A DNA stretch of 64,000 nt from Neckera pumila. Its lineage: Eukaryota; Streptophyta; Bryopsida; Hypnales; Neckeraceae. Made by a program: the position numbers and the translations under genes. The notes under the pieces were generated by a model. The model did no database searches. It saw only the letters and a list, made by a program, of their open reading frames with translations, and had not been told where the DNA came from. Positions 11,460 to 22,560 of the stretch are shown in pieces. The stretch is from the NCBI GenBank assembly GCA_963969595.1, contig OZ018411.1, forward strand, positions 9,240,501 through 9,304,500, in the 5' to 3' direction. Every line of letters starts with the position of its first letter. Within the stretch, counting starts at the first letter, position 1.

Positions 11460-13238
11460 GTGAAGAAATCTTGTGCTAATGTTCACGTACCAAACCTTGT
11501 GCTACCGTCATGTGCTTGTGAGCACATGCGTGCACTAGATCAAGCACTAAAGGCAGTTGTGAAAGGTAGGGTGACTTCAGGACCCAATTCGCTAGTTTCT
11601 CCTTTTGAATTGCCAAGCGTGCAAGAACATCAGTCTCCCAGTCCACCAACCACAGCACAACGTGGCGCCTCTGAGACGGTGCTAGGCTCAAGAGGGGGAG
11701 TAAATGTTCACATTTACATGACACCTCCACTAGCACAACAAAAGAAAGTTTGACAAGAAGAAATTTTATTGGACCCCTTGGTGAGAGCCAGGCAAATCTT
11801 GGAGTTCCTAGCAAGCGGACCTTTGCCGAAGGTTGAAGGCCACGGTCGCAGGAGCTCACCAGCCACGTCCCCAATTTTTGTCGCCCCGATCTCTCCTACA
11901 ATTGAATTGCCCAGTTTGAATGTGTCGAACTTCCACTGGCATGTGACGTTGGTTGAAAATAGAAGTTCCAGACCCGTTGAACCAGCGTTGCCACTGGCAG
12001 ATCAAGGAGCAGTGCGGGACGTCCCAACAGTCTTGACAGAGGAAGGGGGTGGCAAGGATGTTGCACCGAGCCAACAACAAATTGATGACCACGAAGCTGG
12101 CGAATTCCCTCTTCTTGCTGCTCCAGAAAACAAGTTGAATTCCACAAGGTACGGGGAGCACGGAGGAATTTGTCCTACGGCTATGACTACATGCAACAAC
12201 AGGCAATTACTCAAAGGAGTTTGTGAACCGACTCCTATCCCTGTTGCCGTCTTATGAACGTGAAGTTTTTTTGCGGACCCATCCTATGGCGCCACCCTTA
12301 AGTCCACTTCCAAAATTGGCAGCTGCGACTAAAGTTTTGGAGTTTCTGAATGCAATTGAAGTTTTGGAATTCTTGAATGCAGAGGTGGCTCAACCTTTGG
12401 CAGCAGGCGGTGAAGGTCTTCAGGTGTCTAGTCTGAGATCACAAACAATTTTGCATTCTTCTTTGCACTCTAGTGACATTGAGAGAGACAAAGTGATCAC
12501 CAAAGAACAGTTTCAAAAAACGTTGCAAGAACTAAAGCATGACAAAAAGAAGTACAAGAGGAGGCAGGCTAAAAACTTGCAAGGTAGGAGAAAGCCAAAT
12601 TATGTGCCCAAGCAATGGAGAATCCCAGAACTCAGAAATCTCCAACAACTTTGAAGCCTCCGCTCGCCCCAAGCCGTCCATCTCCACATCTAGTGGATCC
12701 TAGCACTGCCAAGTGCCCACAAGGTAAAAAAGATGCAAGCCCTTCTAGTAGTGGTTCATTCGGCACACCATCCTCCTCTGCCGCCCGAACTTCAGTTCCA
12801 CAAGAAGATTTGATGACTCTTATGAGTAGCTGGGACACAATTCAAGGGATTCCGCCGTTCCAAATGAACTCCCTCACATCACCAACAAGCAAATTCTGGA
12901 AGCACATGCGGCGCTATGCGTTGGAGCAAGCGCCATTTGAGTTTCCATGGCACTTAGACTAGAATAAGCAGTGCCCAAAACTAAAAGCAAGATTCACGTT
13001 AAAATTGAGGAAGGTTTATTTAGGACCTTGGGATTCCAAAAGTATTTTACGAGTAGTTGGAGCCAACTTGCAAGAGTGTAGGACACGATTGAAGAGTAAG
13101 TTTGAGAAAGCTAGAAAAGTCATCCGTGTCAAAATCGCATGGCTGTTCGAAGGGGTTGTAGATGATTATTTACGAATCCACAAAGGATGCAAAGAAGCAG
13201 TCAAAAATAAAGTTTGCAGAGAGGCTGCTGACCTGTGA
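11460..13238 (+). pseudogene. Degraded Transposase_24-like (Ptta/En/Spm ORF) coding region
   Basis: Successive plus-strand open stretches (11769-12257, 12223-12654, 12615-12962, 13005-13238) change frame or are separated by single stops, as in one decayed reading frame. The first parts are Pro/Ser-rich with a Lys/Arg patch (KKKYKRRQAKNLQGRRK). The last stretch reads GPWDSKSILRVVGANLQECR, then TRLKSKFEKA and VVDDYLRIHKGCKEAVKNKV. This follows the layout of plant Transposase_24 proteins (W-D..-VG-..RD.R.RLK.K, then Y....FK..S.K.K). The in-frame stop at 12960-12962 separates the Pro-rich part from this domain. The family call rests on a pattern, so it is moderate. Confidence 0.45.
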
Positions 13239-13239
13239 T

Positions 13240-14790
13240 TCCAGGTCCAAGGTTCCACTCACCATTGCGGGCCACGGGGACTAAAAGGACTGCATGACCA
13301 TTTTGTGAATGGCTTTTAAACTTTGTTTTTTTGTTTTGTTTTTGGAATTCCCATTGTCATGGATATTGGATGTGACACTCTATAACCAATGCCTATTCTC
13401 TTTTTTAGTACTTGTATTATTTTCCGGTTATGTTGTCGTCCTTGTTTTTGCGCTTATTTTCTTTTAAGCCTCAGTTATTCATATCGTTTTGCCTTCTTAG
13501 GGCGTCATTAGTTTTTAGCTATGGGTCAGCCTACTATGGAAGATGTAATTGAAGGCGTTTGATTTTCTTAATGTTTTATATTCATTCTTACATTGTTTAT
13601 TTGACTAAGCATTATTTTCAAGGTCGCAAATAGATTAGTGTTTTTTCTCTAAAAACACTATAAAAGATTATGTCATTCTTCCTATTGTATTGTTGTTTTT
13701 AATGAGTCTCATATATATTATGTGAAATATTTATGAGGTTCATGTGAATTTCTGTAGTGTGTTTGAATAGTGCAACACGTAGAGATGTTTCTCACATTTT
13801 CAATTAATTCTATATAGTGTTAAAATATTTTTGGGAATAGAGCTGAATACAATTAATGCAAGGTCAGTTGACAAAATGCAAAAGGCAGCTTGTTTCCTTG
13901 GTGGTATGAGTTGCTTGATTATATTGCTTGTGTGAAGTAGGTGAATCAGTTGTTTTTACTGATTAAAACAAAATGAAGAATTTATCTTTGTCTCTATTTT
14001 TAGGTATGCTTTTGTAGCTGCAAACCTAATGCATAAAAACGTAGAAGTGGTTTAGATTGTTTGTAATGCCCTGGTTTTATGACCTTATGTATTCAATGAC
14101 ATTTTTACGTTTTGTGAGCTGTATATGGTCTCTAAATGGATGCTTGGTCTGTATTTCAAATATGCTAAACATATCCTCAGCCAGTAAGGGGCATTTTTTG
14201 AACTCTTATCTTGAAGTTCCTTCATCTGCCATTGTGGAGGCATTTTTTCTTGTTAGCTGAAATCAAGTTTCTAGTGCATTTTTTGTGTGTTTCTAGTATT
14301 CTGCCTTTTTTTTTTCTAGTTTCTACTAAACATAGAAGGTAGTTACATTGAAGTAGTATTCAGATTAAGATTCAAGTCCTATCGCAATGTCTTCAAGATT
14401 CATTGTAGTTTTGATTTTTGAGAGTGCTTCAAATGTAGGATATGGAAAAAAACTTCCACAACACTTGGTCATTAATTAGGTTCATTCTCATGTTTTAAAA
14501 TTTTAGTTGCCTACTTCCATAACTCTAAAATGCAATTGAATTTATTTGCATGAATGTTATGGAAAAGGAATGCGCTTTATGAATTGAAGCTGAGTATTAA
14601 TGCTAAATAATTTCAGGGTTTTATTTTAAGAAATTTCAATTGAGTTCCATTATATATTTAGGAATTACAACTGATTTCAAATGAAGTTATGAGTTATAAG
14701 AATTCATAGTTCATTATTTGAAAGCTAATGATATGTCAGTTTTGTATGTGCTTTTTGAAATCCGTTTTCATTCTATGTTCCTTGTTGTTT
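13240..14790. other. AT-rich non-coding stretch
   Basis: It is T-rich on the plus strand with no ORF above 70 codons except 14057-14260, which has a composition like random AT-rich sequence. I see no repeats, RNA genes or splice-consistent exons. It may be an intron or 3' region of the element before it. Confidence 0.4.
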
Positions 14791-14794
14791 TAGG

Positions 14795-15647
14795 TTGACT
14801 ACTTCTAATGCACACCAACGGATGAGGAGCTGGATTTTGGAAAAACGAATGGTTGGACGGATCTTAACCCCTTTTGCATGGAACAAGCACATTTGGCCTA
14901 CGCTTCAGGTACTTTGTCTATTTCGAGAATGTTCTCCATTCCAAATGAAAATACATCAAACTAGAAGATTGGTTGCAAAGTTGAGAAGGAAATTTAGGGG
15001 AAAAAAAGAAAAAGAAAAAGTGCAATATACAGTAGCCAGACCTCATAGAAGTGGTGTTTTTGCGTATTTGCCTGGATACAGGGCATTCTACGCGTTGGTT
15101 CTACGGGTTAGGGTTAGGGTAGGGTACGTATTTTTTCAAGTCACGCGAAGCGAGGTCAGCCGGTTCCTGGCAGTTTAAAAGTACGTAGGACGAACAAGAT
15201 GTTTACTTGGATTCTGAGCCTTGAAGGGCTTAGTGAAGAAGGTGGGGCATTTTTCTAATTTATCTGGAGGCGAGGGGATCGGGAAGCGATCTGGAGGCGC
15301 CCACCAAGAGATTGTGACGCTCCTGTAAGCTTTGTGGTCTAAGATAATTTGTGCCACAGCTGAGTGAAGCAATGGACGTAAGTGACGGTGCAAGGGAGTA
15401 TATAGACAGGAAGTCGTTGCGTTCACAGCACAGATCAAAGGGGCTCAGTCGAGTCGCGACGCTGGAGGATTTAGTGTGTCGAAAGCTATTGATGGCGGTT
15501 GGTGATTTTATGAACGTCAAAGTTCACAGCAATGATGAAGAAATTGGCTCGAACGCAGCCAAGCAGAAGCGAAACACCTGTGGACGTGCCACCCTTAGCA
15601 CAGGTATGTCCACTTCGGGAAATTGTTCATTGTTGCTAGAGGATTAG
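14795..15647 (+). other. Unassigned ORFs, possibly exons
   Basis: The stretch 14795-15178 gives 127 residues with a basic segment near TRRLVAKLRRKFRGKKEKEK, and 15351-15647 gives 98 residues. A possible donor follows the phrase for W-N-K-H-I-W-P-T-L-Q near 14907. No domain is recognised in either. The position, between the Transposase_24-like relic and the piggyBac region, suggests mobile-element material. A short GGGTTAGGGTTAGGG phrase lies near 15108. Confidence 0.25.
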
Positions 15648-16199
15648 CCGAATAATGAACCCACCATCTCTCATTAGCAACATGTTTTGTTGTGGAGTGG
15701 TCTGCAGGTTTGTTGTTGCAATTGATAGAATTAGAATTCCAATCCACTAGGAAGCTCAATGTTGTAACCTAGTTCCGTTCAAAATTCTTGCCAAGCTGTG
15801 ATTGTAGTTACAGCATAGTCTCTAAATCATCTATATGTCGGTTTCTTCACCATATAAAATCTCATGTACTTCAAAGTTCATTTCCTGGATTATTCCTCCA
15901 GTAGTGCGTCGTTTCTAGTGCAATTTCGGACTACTGTTGAAGGTATCCATAAGTTGTAGGTCTTCTCACCAGGTTACATTTTTGTTTGCCTTGACCTCAA
16001 TTAGGGTTTGCAAAAAGTTTCGGAACTTGCTCTGTACAACCTCTTGATAGTCCCGTTGTCCTTGAATTGGCAAAGTCATTCCTTCTTTTTAGAATGAGAT
16101 GACTGCATTGTGGTTTAGGGTTCAAATCTGAACCATCGACGCTGCGCATGTGAGCTTTTATGTCTCGTGAAATTATCAATCAGTCAAATGAAAATGGCT

Positions 16200-16330
16200 G
16201 ATTGTGGCCTCAGTTCTGACATTTGTACACCGATTGTGGCGTCAATTTGAATGACCAGGTCTGTACACTGATTGTGGCCTCAGTAAGGCCGATTGTGCCC
16301 TCAATTCAATTCCAGTTCAGTTCCATTCAT
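16200..16330 (+). repeat. Short direct repeats of a CTGATTGTGGCCTCA phrase
   Basis: The phrase (C/G)ATTGTGGC(C/G)TCA occurs near 16200, 16231 and 16269, with a weaker copy near 16290, and GTACAC(C/T)GATTGTGG recurs twice. It is a small irregular direct repeat in otherwise featureless sequence. Confidence 0.6.
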
Positions 16331-16409
16331 ACTTGGAGTGTAGCTGCTCGTTGACTGCTTGCTGCTGATTGAATATTTCAATATATATTTAAGTTTAATT
16401 TAATAGTTT

Positions 16410-16560
16410 GGTGGCTTTCATCGATCAGTCTTCACTCTTTGGCCCTCTTTTTGTTCGATCAGTCTTCGATGGCTTTCATCAATCAGTCTTCACTCCCTGG
16501 CCCTCCTTTTGTTCGATCAATCTTCGGTGGCTTTCATCGATCAGTCTTCACTCCCTGACG
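16410..16560 (+). repeat. 58-bp tandem repeat, 2.6 units
   Basis: Units beginning GGTGGCTTTCATCGATCAGT start at 16410, 16468 and 16526, exactly 58 bp apart. Each continues with CTTCACTC, a CTGGCCCTC(C/T)TTTTGTTCGATC part and CTTC. The units differ at only a few positions, so the duplication is recent. Confidence 0.85.
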
Positions 16561-16981
16561 CTTTGACAAACTCATTCCTATGTTGAGATGCGTACCTAAT
16601 GTGCTTTGTTTTCCTCATTTTGCAGGAGGGGGGTGGAGTGGATGGGCTTGAACAGCAACCAACATTAATACTGCTTGCCAAGGACCAAGAGAACGTTCAG
16701 GTATGGGACTTGGCCAGCGCAAAGAATGACAGATATTGCAGTAACTTAACACAATGAGGAGTATTGAAATGCAGGGTCTAAAACTGTGAACAGATTGATA
16801 TTGATTAGAAATATAGTACCATCAAAAACCAATATTAGGTCTCAGACTCTCAGTACCTAGGACCAGTTTCTACATCTCGTCCAAATTTACAAAGAGTTGG
16901 TATAAGTTAAGTTAGCAAACATTGAAATATCTTGTGGATGCTGCTGCAGCAACCAGAACTTCAAATGCACTGTGTAGCAAG

Positions 16982-17036
16982 TTAACTCCTAAAGGACCAA
17001 GGTGATTTTCCTATAAAAAACCATTCAAAATTGTCA
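16982..17036 (+). mobile_element. TTAA-flanked end of a piggyBac-type element (one end only)
   Basis: TTAA at 16982-16985 is followed by CTCCTAAAGGACCAAGG and then GTGATTTTCCTAT and CCATTCAAAATTGTCAT. The same terminal and subterminal sequence begins the elements at 34395, 52104 and 52298. The similarity stops about 55 bp in, where an exon-like sequence starts after TTTTTGCATGCAG. No clear partner end lies downstream; a TTAGGGGTTAA at 22166-22176 is the only weak candidate. It may be the left end of the piggyBac element encoding the transposase below, or a truncated insertion. Confidence 0.65.
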
Positions 17037-17042
17037 TGTTTT

Positions 17043-17411
17043 TGCATGCAGGCATCACTAGAAGGGGCCGGATGCGAGTCAATTCGGATGCCGCTAGCCG
17101 AGGTGGGATTCCACAATGTAGAAACTCTTCTGACAAGGAAACGGGTTTGCCGAAGTCGAACAAAGAAGGCACCCAACATTGTACAATCAGGCGACATCCG
17201 CATGGAGGGCGGGGCATTGAATCCGGCGAGTAAACCTCGCAAGCCACGGCAGAAGAAAAAAATTACACCATTGCAGGAGGATCTTCAGCTGCATTCCACT
17301 CCGATGCCCACAAACCCAGTGGCAGATGATATCGGACCTCCACCCCTTGACTCCACTACATGCTTTCAGCGTAGGTCCCTCCGCTTGCTCAATTTCGTGC
17401 ATTGTTCATAA
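17043..17411 (+). CDS. Unassigned basic ORF, possible exon upstream of the piggyBac-type gene
   Basis: After a good acceptor (TTTTTGCATGCAG) an open frame runs to 17411. It contains KRVCRSRTKKAPN and SKPRKPRQKKKITP, both strongly basic, then a Pro-rich tail (GPPPLDS). It resembles a DNA-binding or nuclear-targeting N-terminal region, but I recognise no domain. Its position immediately inside a TTAA-type element end and about 0.6 kb before the acidic ORF at 18017 suggests it may be a 5' exon of the same element. The link is inferred only from position. Confidence 0.3.
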   Translation, partial: CMQASLEGAGCESIRMPLAEVGFHNVETLLTRKRVCRSRTKKAPNIVQSGDIRMEGGALNPASKPRKPRQKKKITPLQEDLQLHSTPMPTNPVADDIGPPPLDSTTCFQRRSLRLLNFVHCS

Positions 17412-18016
17412 CATAATTCTTCCTTGAACTTCTTGCGTGCAAATCCTGAGTCTTGGTGATTTTTGCACGTGAATTTGAAGGCTCCCAGCCTTTCCTGAAT
17501 ATGGGGACAATAATACAGCCATTCTAGTTAGTCATTCTTCCATTCAGGTTCAAAAACATTAGTTCTATTTCAGAGGAGGATTCGAGACATGTGTTCTCAA
17601 ACTCCAGTAGCTTCATACTAAACATATGAGATCCTGCCTGAATCGTGCAGTCACAAGACCATACTAGGATAAGGTAGATGTACTGATGATCTAGGTGTTA
17701 TTTCCCATTTGAACTCAGCATCAACTCATACACTAAATGATTGGAATACACCATGCAGATCTAGGAGTTTTTTGAGTTCAAACAACGGCTGTGACAAGCC
17801 TAGGATTTAGGGTCAATCAATCTCTTGTGGTAGCATGAGAAGCAGTTAACAACGATAACTGCTTCTGTCAGCTACTGTAGCATGGACTAGTAGTCTTTGA
17901 TTTAGGGAACTGAAACTAATGAAGGGGGACTACTTGTTTACGCTTGTAGTGAATATAAGCTTTGCATGCTGTTTGCTTGTACTAAGTATGATGTTTGGTT
18001 GTGTTGAAAATGTGTA

Positions 18017-19243
18017 GTGAGGGGAAGGAACGGGAGATGGAGAAGGGATCAGAAAGGGAAAGGCCTGTTGACGAACCCAAAGAAACCAAAGAAGTGGCTT
18101 TCCCCACACATAATACCAAACGAGACTGGAGGTGTGGTCACCCGGGCAAAGGCGGCTGAAGTTCGGGAGTACAACAAGCAAAGAGAGAACGACTGTTTTA
18201 TCCAAGAGGTGCTCTCTCATTTTCCTGCTGAAGATGACGACCTATTGAACCACACCCTTGCGCTTGAATCGTTGCATACGGTGGGGAGTATGGACACAAG
18301 GAATATAAACCTCTGGGATACAATCTTCCAGGATGACATTTGGAGATCTATCGACACCATTCATAAGGCCCCTCTCTTTGGAAGTACCCACCCAGGGGGC
18401 ACCTTCCCACAGGATAAAACGGTTCGGTATACAATTGGATCAATGCCACCACACCTAGAGGGTGTTTACGGAGAATGGAGTGCCACACGAGCTGGTTGGG
18501 CTGTTTTGGTACCAAATCGGTTCCTCTCTGATGCTTCCTTCCACACAGGCGACACGCCTACATGGACCTAGGGACAGGTCATTGGCGAAGGTGTAAACTT
18601 GGGTACTGGAATTAGAAAGGTCATTTGCGAGTTGGGCGGCTTCCCCACTGAATACCATCTTGATGAGTGCGACGTGCGCATTGCCCACACGCGTGAGTCT
18701 GGTGCCATGGGTAGCGAGGGTGGCCACGGCTACGGGTGGGCAAAACGCCAGCATTGCTTTCCTCCAACAAGTAAAGTACTTTGCTCGGCTTCAAGGGGCA
18801 CTGAGATCATTGGTGATATCCACAGCAATGGCATACTACATGGTGGAGGCGGCTTACTACAGCATGTAGAGGTGGGTGACTTTAGACCTGGACTCACAGA
18901 GCACATTCAAGAGAACAATCCTGACCCTAGAATCGCGCCGCAGCCATTGGGAGAGCCAATTGAGGATTACAGCGAGGAGAAGGGTGTCGAAGGAACGCAA
19001 CAATCTACTGCAAGAACTACCTTTCCGAAGGTAAGCTTCGGCCTCCCAGACTACCTACATGTGGAAAACGTAGTAAGTGACGATGATGGAAGTGACGACC
19101 TAGGACGCTGTAGTACCCATGCAGACTCTAGTGACAAAGACTGGATCCCTGCTTACGAAGACACAATAGAAAGTGCCGAGTCCGATTTTGACATTGATGT
19201 CCTAGACGAATCAGGAGAATTTGACATAGGGCTCTCCCACTAG
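18017..19243 (+). pseudogene. Upstream ORF of piggyBac-type gene, one in-frame TAG
   Basis: One frame is open from 18017 to 19243 apart from a TAG at 18569-18571. The first 184 codons include a basic start (KGLLTNPKKPKKWLS) and no known domain. The last part is acidic (VSDDDGSDD, DKDWIPAYEDTIESAESDF, DIDVLDESGEFD), the kind of acidic region that precedes the catalytic domain in piggyBac transposases. It ends 38 bp before the Met at 19281 that opens the transposase frame, in a different frame. This could be the missing N-terminal region, joined by a lost frame or an unseen intron. The piggyBac link is inferred from position and acidity only. Confidence 0.45.
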
Positions 19244-19280
19244 TGCATGCGCCCAGAGGCATTAATTCACACCAGTGCAT

Positions 19281-20852
19281 ATGAATATGGACGAGCTTGC
19301 TCAGTATTATAGGAAATCTTCTTGGAATTCCAATAGTGTCAATTTCGTAAGGTCCCGTGACAACTTCATGGGTCTGACTCCGGGGTTGAAGTGCCCTCAT
19401 GTGGGAGGGATTCCACAACTTGAAAGGGTTTTTTATATGTACTGAAGTGATGAGACGCTAGACCGTATTGTCATAGAAACTAACCGCTATGCACATGCGG
19501 ACCTCCCTCGTAAGCCACATGAGTTGCCACGTACCAAGGGCGGTTTAGGTTGGGTAGATGTAGATCGAGAAGAGCTTAGGGGTTGGATTGGGATTTGCAT
19601 TCTAATGGGATGCAAAAGGCTTCCCAGTTTGAGGCACTATTGGATGAAGACCGAGTCTTTGATGTACTGCCAGCTTATTTCACAGGTGATGACTCTTTCA
19701 CGATTCGAACAGATTATGCGGTGCTTCCATCTTGTAGATAATAATACTGTTGTCAGAGATGCTGAGAACCCGTTGTTCGATAGAATAGCAAAAACACGAT
19801 GGCTGCTTGACATGTTTTGTACGGTGTCTCAAGACATCTACAACTTAGAGAGGGAGATTACTGTGGATGAGTGTGTTGTGCCTTATAAAGGCCGATATTG
19901 CTTCATCAGGCAATTCATGCCTGATAAGCCAGTGAGGTTCGGAATTAAGGTTTGGGTATTGGCCAGCTCAAAGAGCAGGTTTGCATGGAAAATTGAAGTT
20001 TATTTTGGTGAGGGAACGGGTATTGGTCCGCATGGTCTCAGATACCACGTTGTTGTGAGGATGATGTTAGGACTTGAATACAGGGGTCACCACTTGGTTA
20101 TAGATAACCTATTCGCTAGTGTGAATTTATTTCACAAACTCATGGTTGAGGGGACATGGGCCACTAGTACAATGCGTCGCAGCAGCAAGAATCTCCCTGC
20201 AGGTTTGTATCGAGAGTTAGATAATGAGGTCCGAGGTTCGATGCTTATACGAACACATGTTCATCGGCAAATAGGGGTTGTTTCTTGGCAGGACAAGAAG
20301 CTTGTTACCTTGATTAGTACCGCTGTAGCACCCTGGACGCCTGGGGTGATTGTTTTACGTCGCATACCCGGTCTTCGTGGTCAGCTCATTATACCTTCTT
20401 CCCCCATGCACAAAGCCTATGTAGAGTACATGAGAGGTGTTGATGTGACAGACCATTTGCGGGATAATTATTCGGCTCAATTACAGTGTCACAAGTGGTG
20501 GATGAAGCTATTTCACTTTGTAGTAGATCAAACCATGGTGAACGCATACATTTATTGGGTGAAAGAAATGGAGGTCCTGGATTTGCGTATCATGCCGCAT
20601 TTGGCCTTTGAGATTGCCGTTGGCAAGCGGCTGGTGGAAGGGGCACTACTAGCCCGTCAGAGGAAGGGATGCACAGCAACAGTAGCACCTCGAAGACCGC
20701 CGCGTACTCATGCTCACTTCCGATCTAAGCTAAGAAGAAGTTGCGTAGTCTGTGGGCACCTCCAAAGGTGGTACTGTGAAGCTTGCGGAAATATATGGAT
20801 GTGTCGTGAAATGTGTTACTTAGCTCATCACAAATCACTGAATCGATTTTAG
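19281..20852 (+). pseudogene. piggyBac-type transposase (DDE_Tnp_1_7), interrupted by in-frame TGA
   Basis: The frame runs from Met 19281 to the stop at 20850-20852. It is interrupted by TGA at 19443-19445, where the piggyBac pattern (LERVFYMYW-S-D-E...IV.ETNRYA) has an aromatic residue, most simply Trp. Downstream, 19524-20852 is open for 442 residues. It holds the three catalytic Asp of the family: ITVDECVVPYKGR (Asp 115 of this part), LVIDNLFAS (194) and MRGVDVTD (307). The C-terminus has the Cys-rich finger SCVVC...WYCEAC...CREMC with following HH. Length and order fit cut-and-paste piggyBac transposases that insert at TTAA. The single nonsense codon suggests recent death or a domesticated C-terminal product starting downstream. 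Confidence 0.88.
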
Positions 20853-20869
20853 TGAGAATTTGACATCCT

Positions 20870-22390
20870 ATTGTACTATGATCCTTTCAGCCTGCCCACA
20901 GGATGCTACCGTGGGATTTTCTTAAAACGACAGACAGAACAGAGGGAGCGTGTCGCTGGTTCCGTCGACATAGCCTTTGAGTTGTTGAGTATTGTTGATG
21001 CAGTGTATTCAGAGTTCTGAAGTAGCCTGTACCCCTGGTACTGACTTGCCGGCCATTTGAGCATGCCACTGCGCCATTTTCCGTAGTTCAACATTTTGAC
21101 CTTTTCAGTAGCTCAACTCTTTGACAGAAGGATAAATGGTTGCTTCAAGTCTAGACGTCTTCTACAGTTCTTATAGGAAGGAATTGAACCGACAATTCAA
21201 AGATACATTCAACGTGCTAGCCATGCAATTTTGGTTGTAAATGCGGAGTGCACACTTGAGTGCCAGGAAGAACTTTGGAAACTATGTACATGTGATCTTT
21301 TTGTATTGTTTATGCCGACAGTGTTGTTTGTGGATGCATGCCGTAGTATTTCTGCTTCTTTGGATGTGTCACCTGCTTGAAGTTCAACATCTGCTTGGAG
21401 TTCGATTCCAGGGATGTGTCATCGGCTTCAAGTTTGTGCAGGGTAATTTCTAGATAGCAACCACACTCTGCAATTCAGGTCGCAGCCGGAGTGAGTTGAA
21501 GGGTCTTTGTGGTCAATGCATGTCTTACACAGAGCCGAGGTAAGCATCTCTTGATGCATATTTCTCCAATTTGAGTTTTTTGATGACTCAGTTTGTTAAT
21601 TTTATTCGAGTTTTGAACCTTGAATTGTGACCTTTCTTTGTAAAGTTAGCTTATTCCCAGGAACAAGAAGGTAACTGCTCCTAGAGTTCAGCTGAAGATT
21701 GATACCGAGTACAAAAGGTATTTTTAATTGAGTCCGGAGTCCTCATTGGACCATCTGTCCAATTGCACGAGGCGTCCTTGAAGTCCTTCATTGAAGAACC
21801 GGCAGCACATGTCTGCATGTAACCGGAGAACTGGACAACCATAGACGTGCCATGCATGACCTTCATAGCCTGGCAGGTTAGGCCAACCAATGGGGTTCTA
21901 GTATTGCGACGTGACTTGTACATTGGACCACACGCTTGACCCAAAATCGATACTTCTACTGTTTCCATGATAAATTTATACAACCAAATTTCTTGATGAC
22001 TTCCGCAAGTCTAAAAGGCAGAGCGAATTGAAAACCTTCTCTAACCCTGCTTTGTGCATGTTCACCAAAATTCCCAGCATTATACGACACTTTTGGAGGA
22101 AGTTTGCGGCATTTGTATTCTCTTCCTGGTCATGTACAGTGTCGTATCTCAAAAGCCAACCTGCATTAGGGGTTAAAGACAAGATTGAAAAAGCTGCAAG
22201 CGTGCTGCATGTAGGCCAAGTGAAATCAATCAGCCCTAGAATAAGTCTTGCAACTGAACCTACTTTTACCGATCAACAGGGCAATGATAAAGTCAAAATT
22301 TTCTCCAGCTCTAGTACTAGTAACTCCGGGACTTGTGCTAGTTCGGGTACCTCATGAAGTTCTAGCACTGACGAAGATTCTTCATCATTG
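20870..22390. other. Downstream of transposase: no recognisable gene
   Basis: Only short ORFs on both strands occur, including 22028-22357 (+), which ends in a Ser-rich tail and matches nothing I know. No terminal repeat matching CCCCTAAAGGACC was found here, so the right border of the piggyBac element is not located. TTAGGGGTTAA at 22166-22176 is a weak candidate. Confidence 0.4.
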
Positions 22391-22392
22391 GG

Positions 22393-22560
22393 AACTACCC
22401 CCCCCATTGTGTCAATGTTGTTGCAATATTGTTTCATAGGGCCCACAGTCCAATACAAAAACTTTATTGTTACAGTACTGAGACAATATTGTAACAGTAA
22501 AGTTTTTGTATTGGACTGTGGGCCCTATGAAACAATACTATTTCAATGGGGGGGGTACTT
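22393..22560. repeat. Short near-perfect foldback (hairpin-forming MITE or small-RNA precursor-like)
   Basis: The 44-base arm at 22431-22474 (starting GTTTCATAGGGCCCACAGTC) is the reverse complement of 22490-22533 with one difference, which would be a G-U pair in RNA. The loop is 15 bases (22475-22489). Beyond the perfect arms the complementarity continues less perfectly to the outer runs CCCCCCCC (about 22398-22405) and GGGGGGGG (about 22547-22554). No ORF is preserved across it. Confidence 0.85.

Noticed and set aside
11769..12257. Intact stand-alone 162-residue protein
   Set aside because: It overlaps the next frame, and the set looks like one decayed frame; no domain is present by itself.
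15100..15125. Telomere-like GGGTTAGGGTTAGGG
   Set aside because: Only about three short units, one imperfect, and of the TTAGGG rather than the usual plant TTTAGGG type; not evidence of a telomere or a telomeric insertion.
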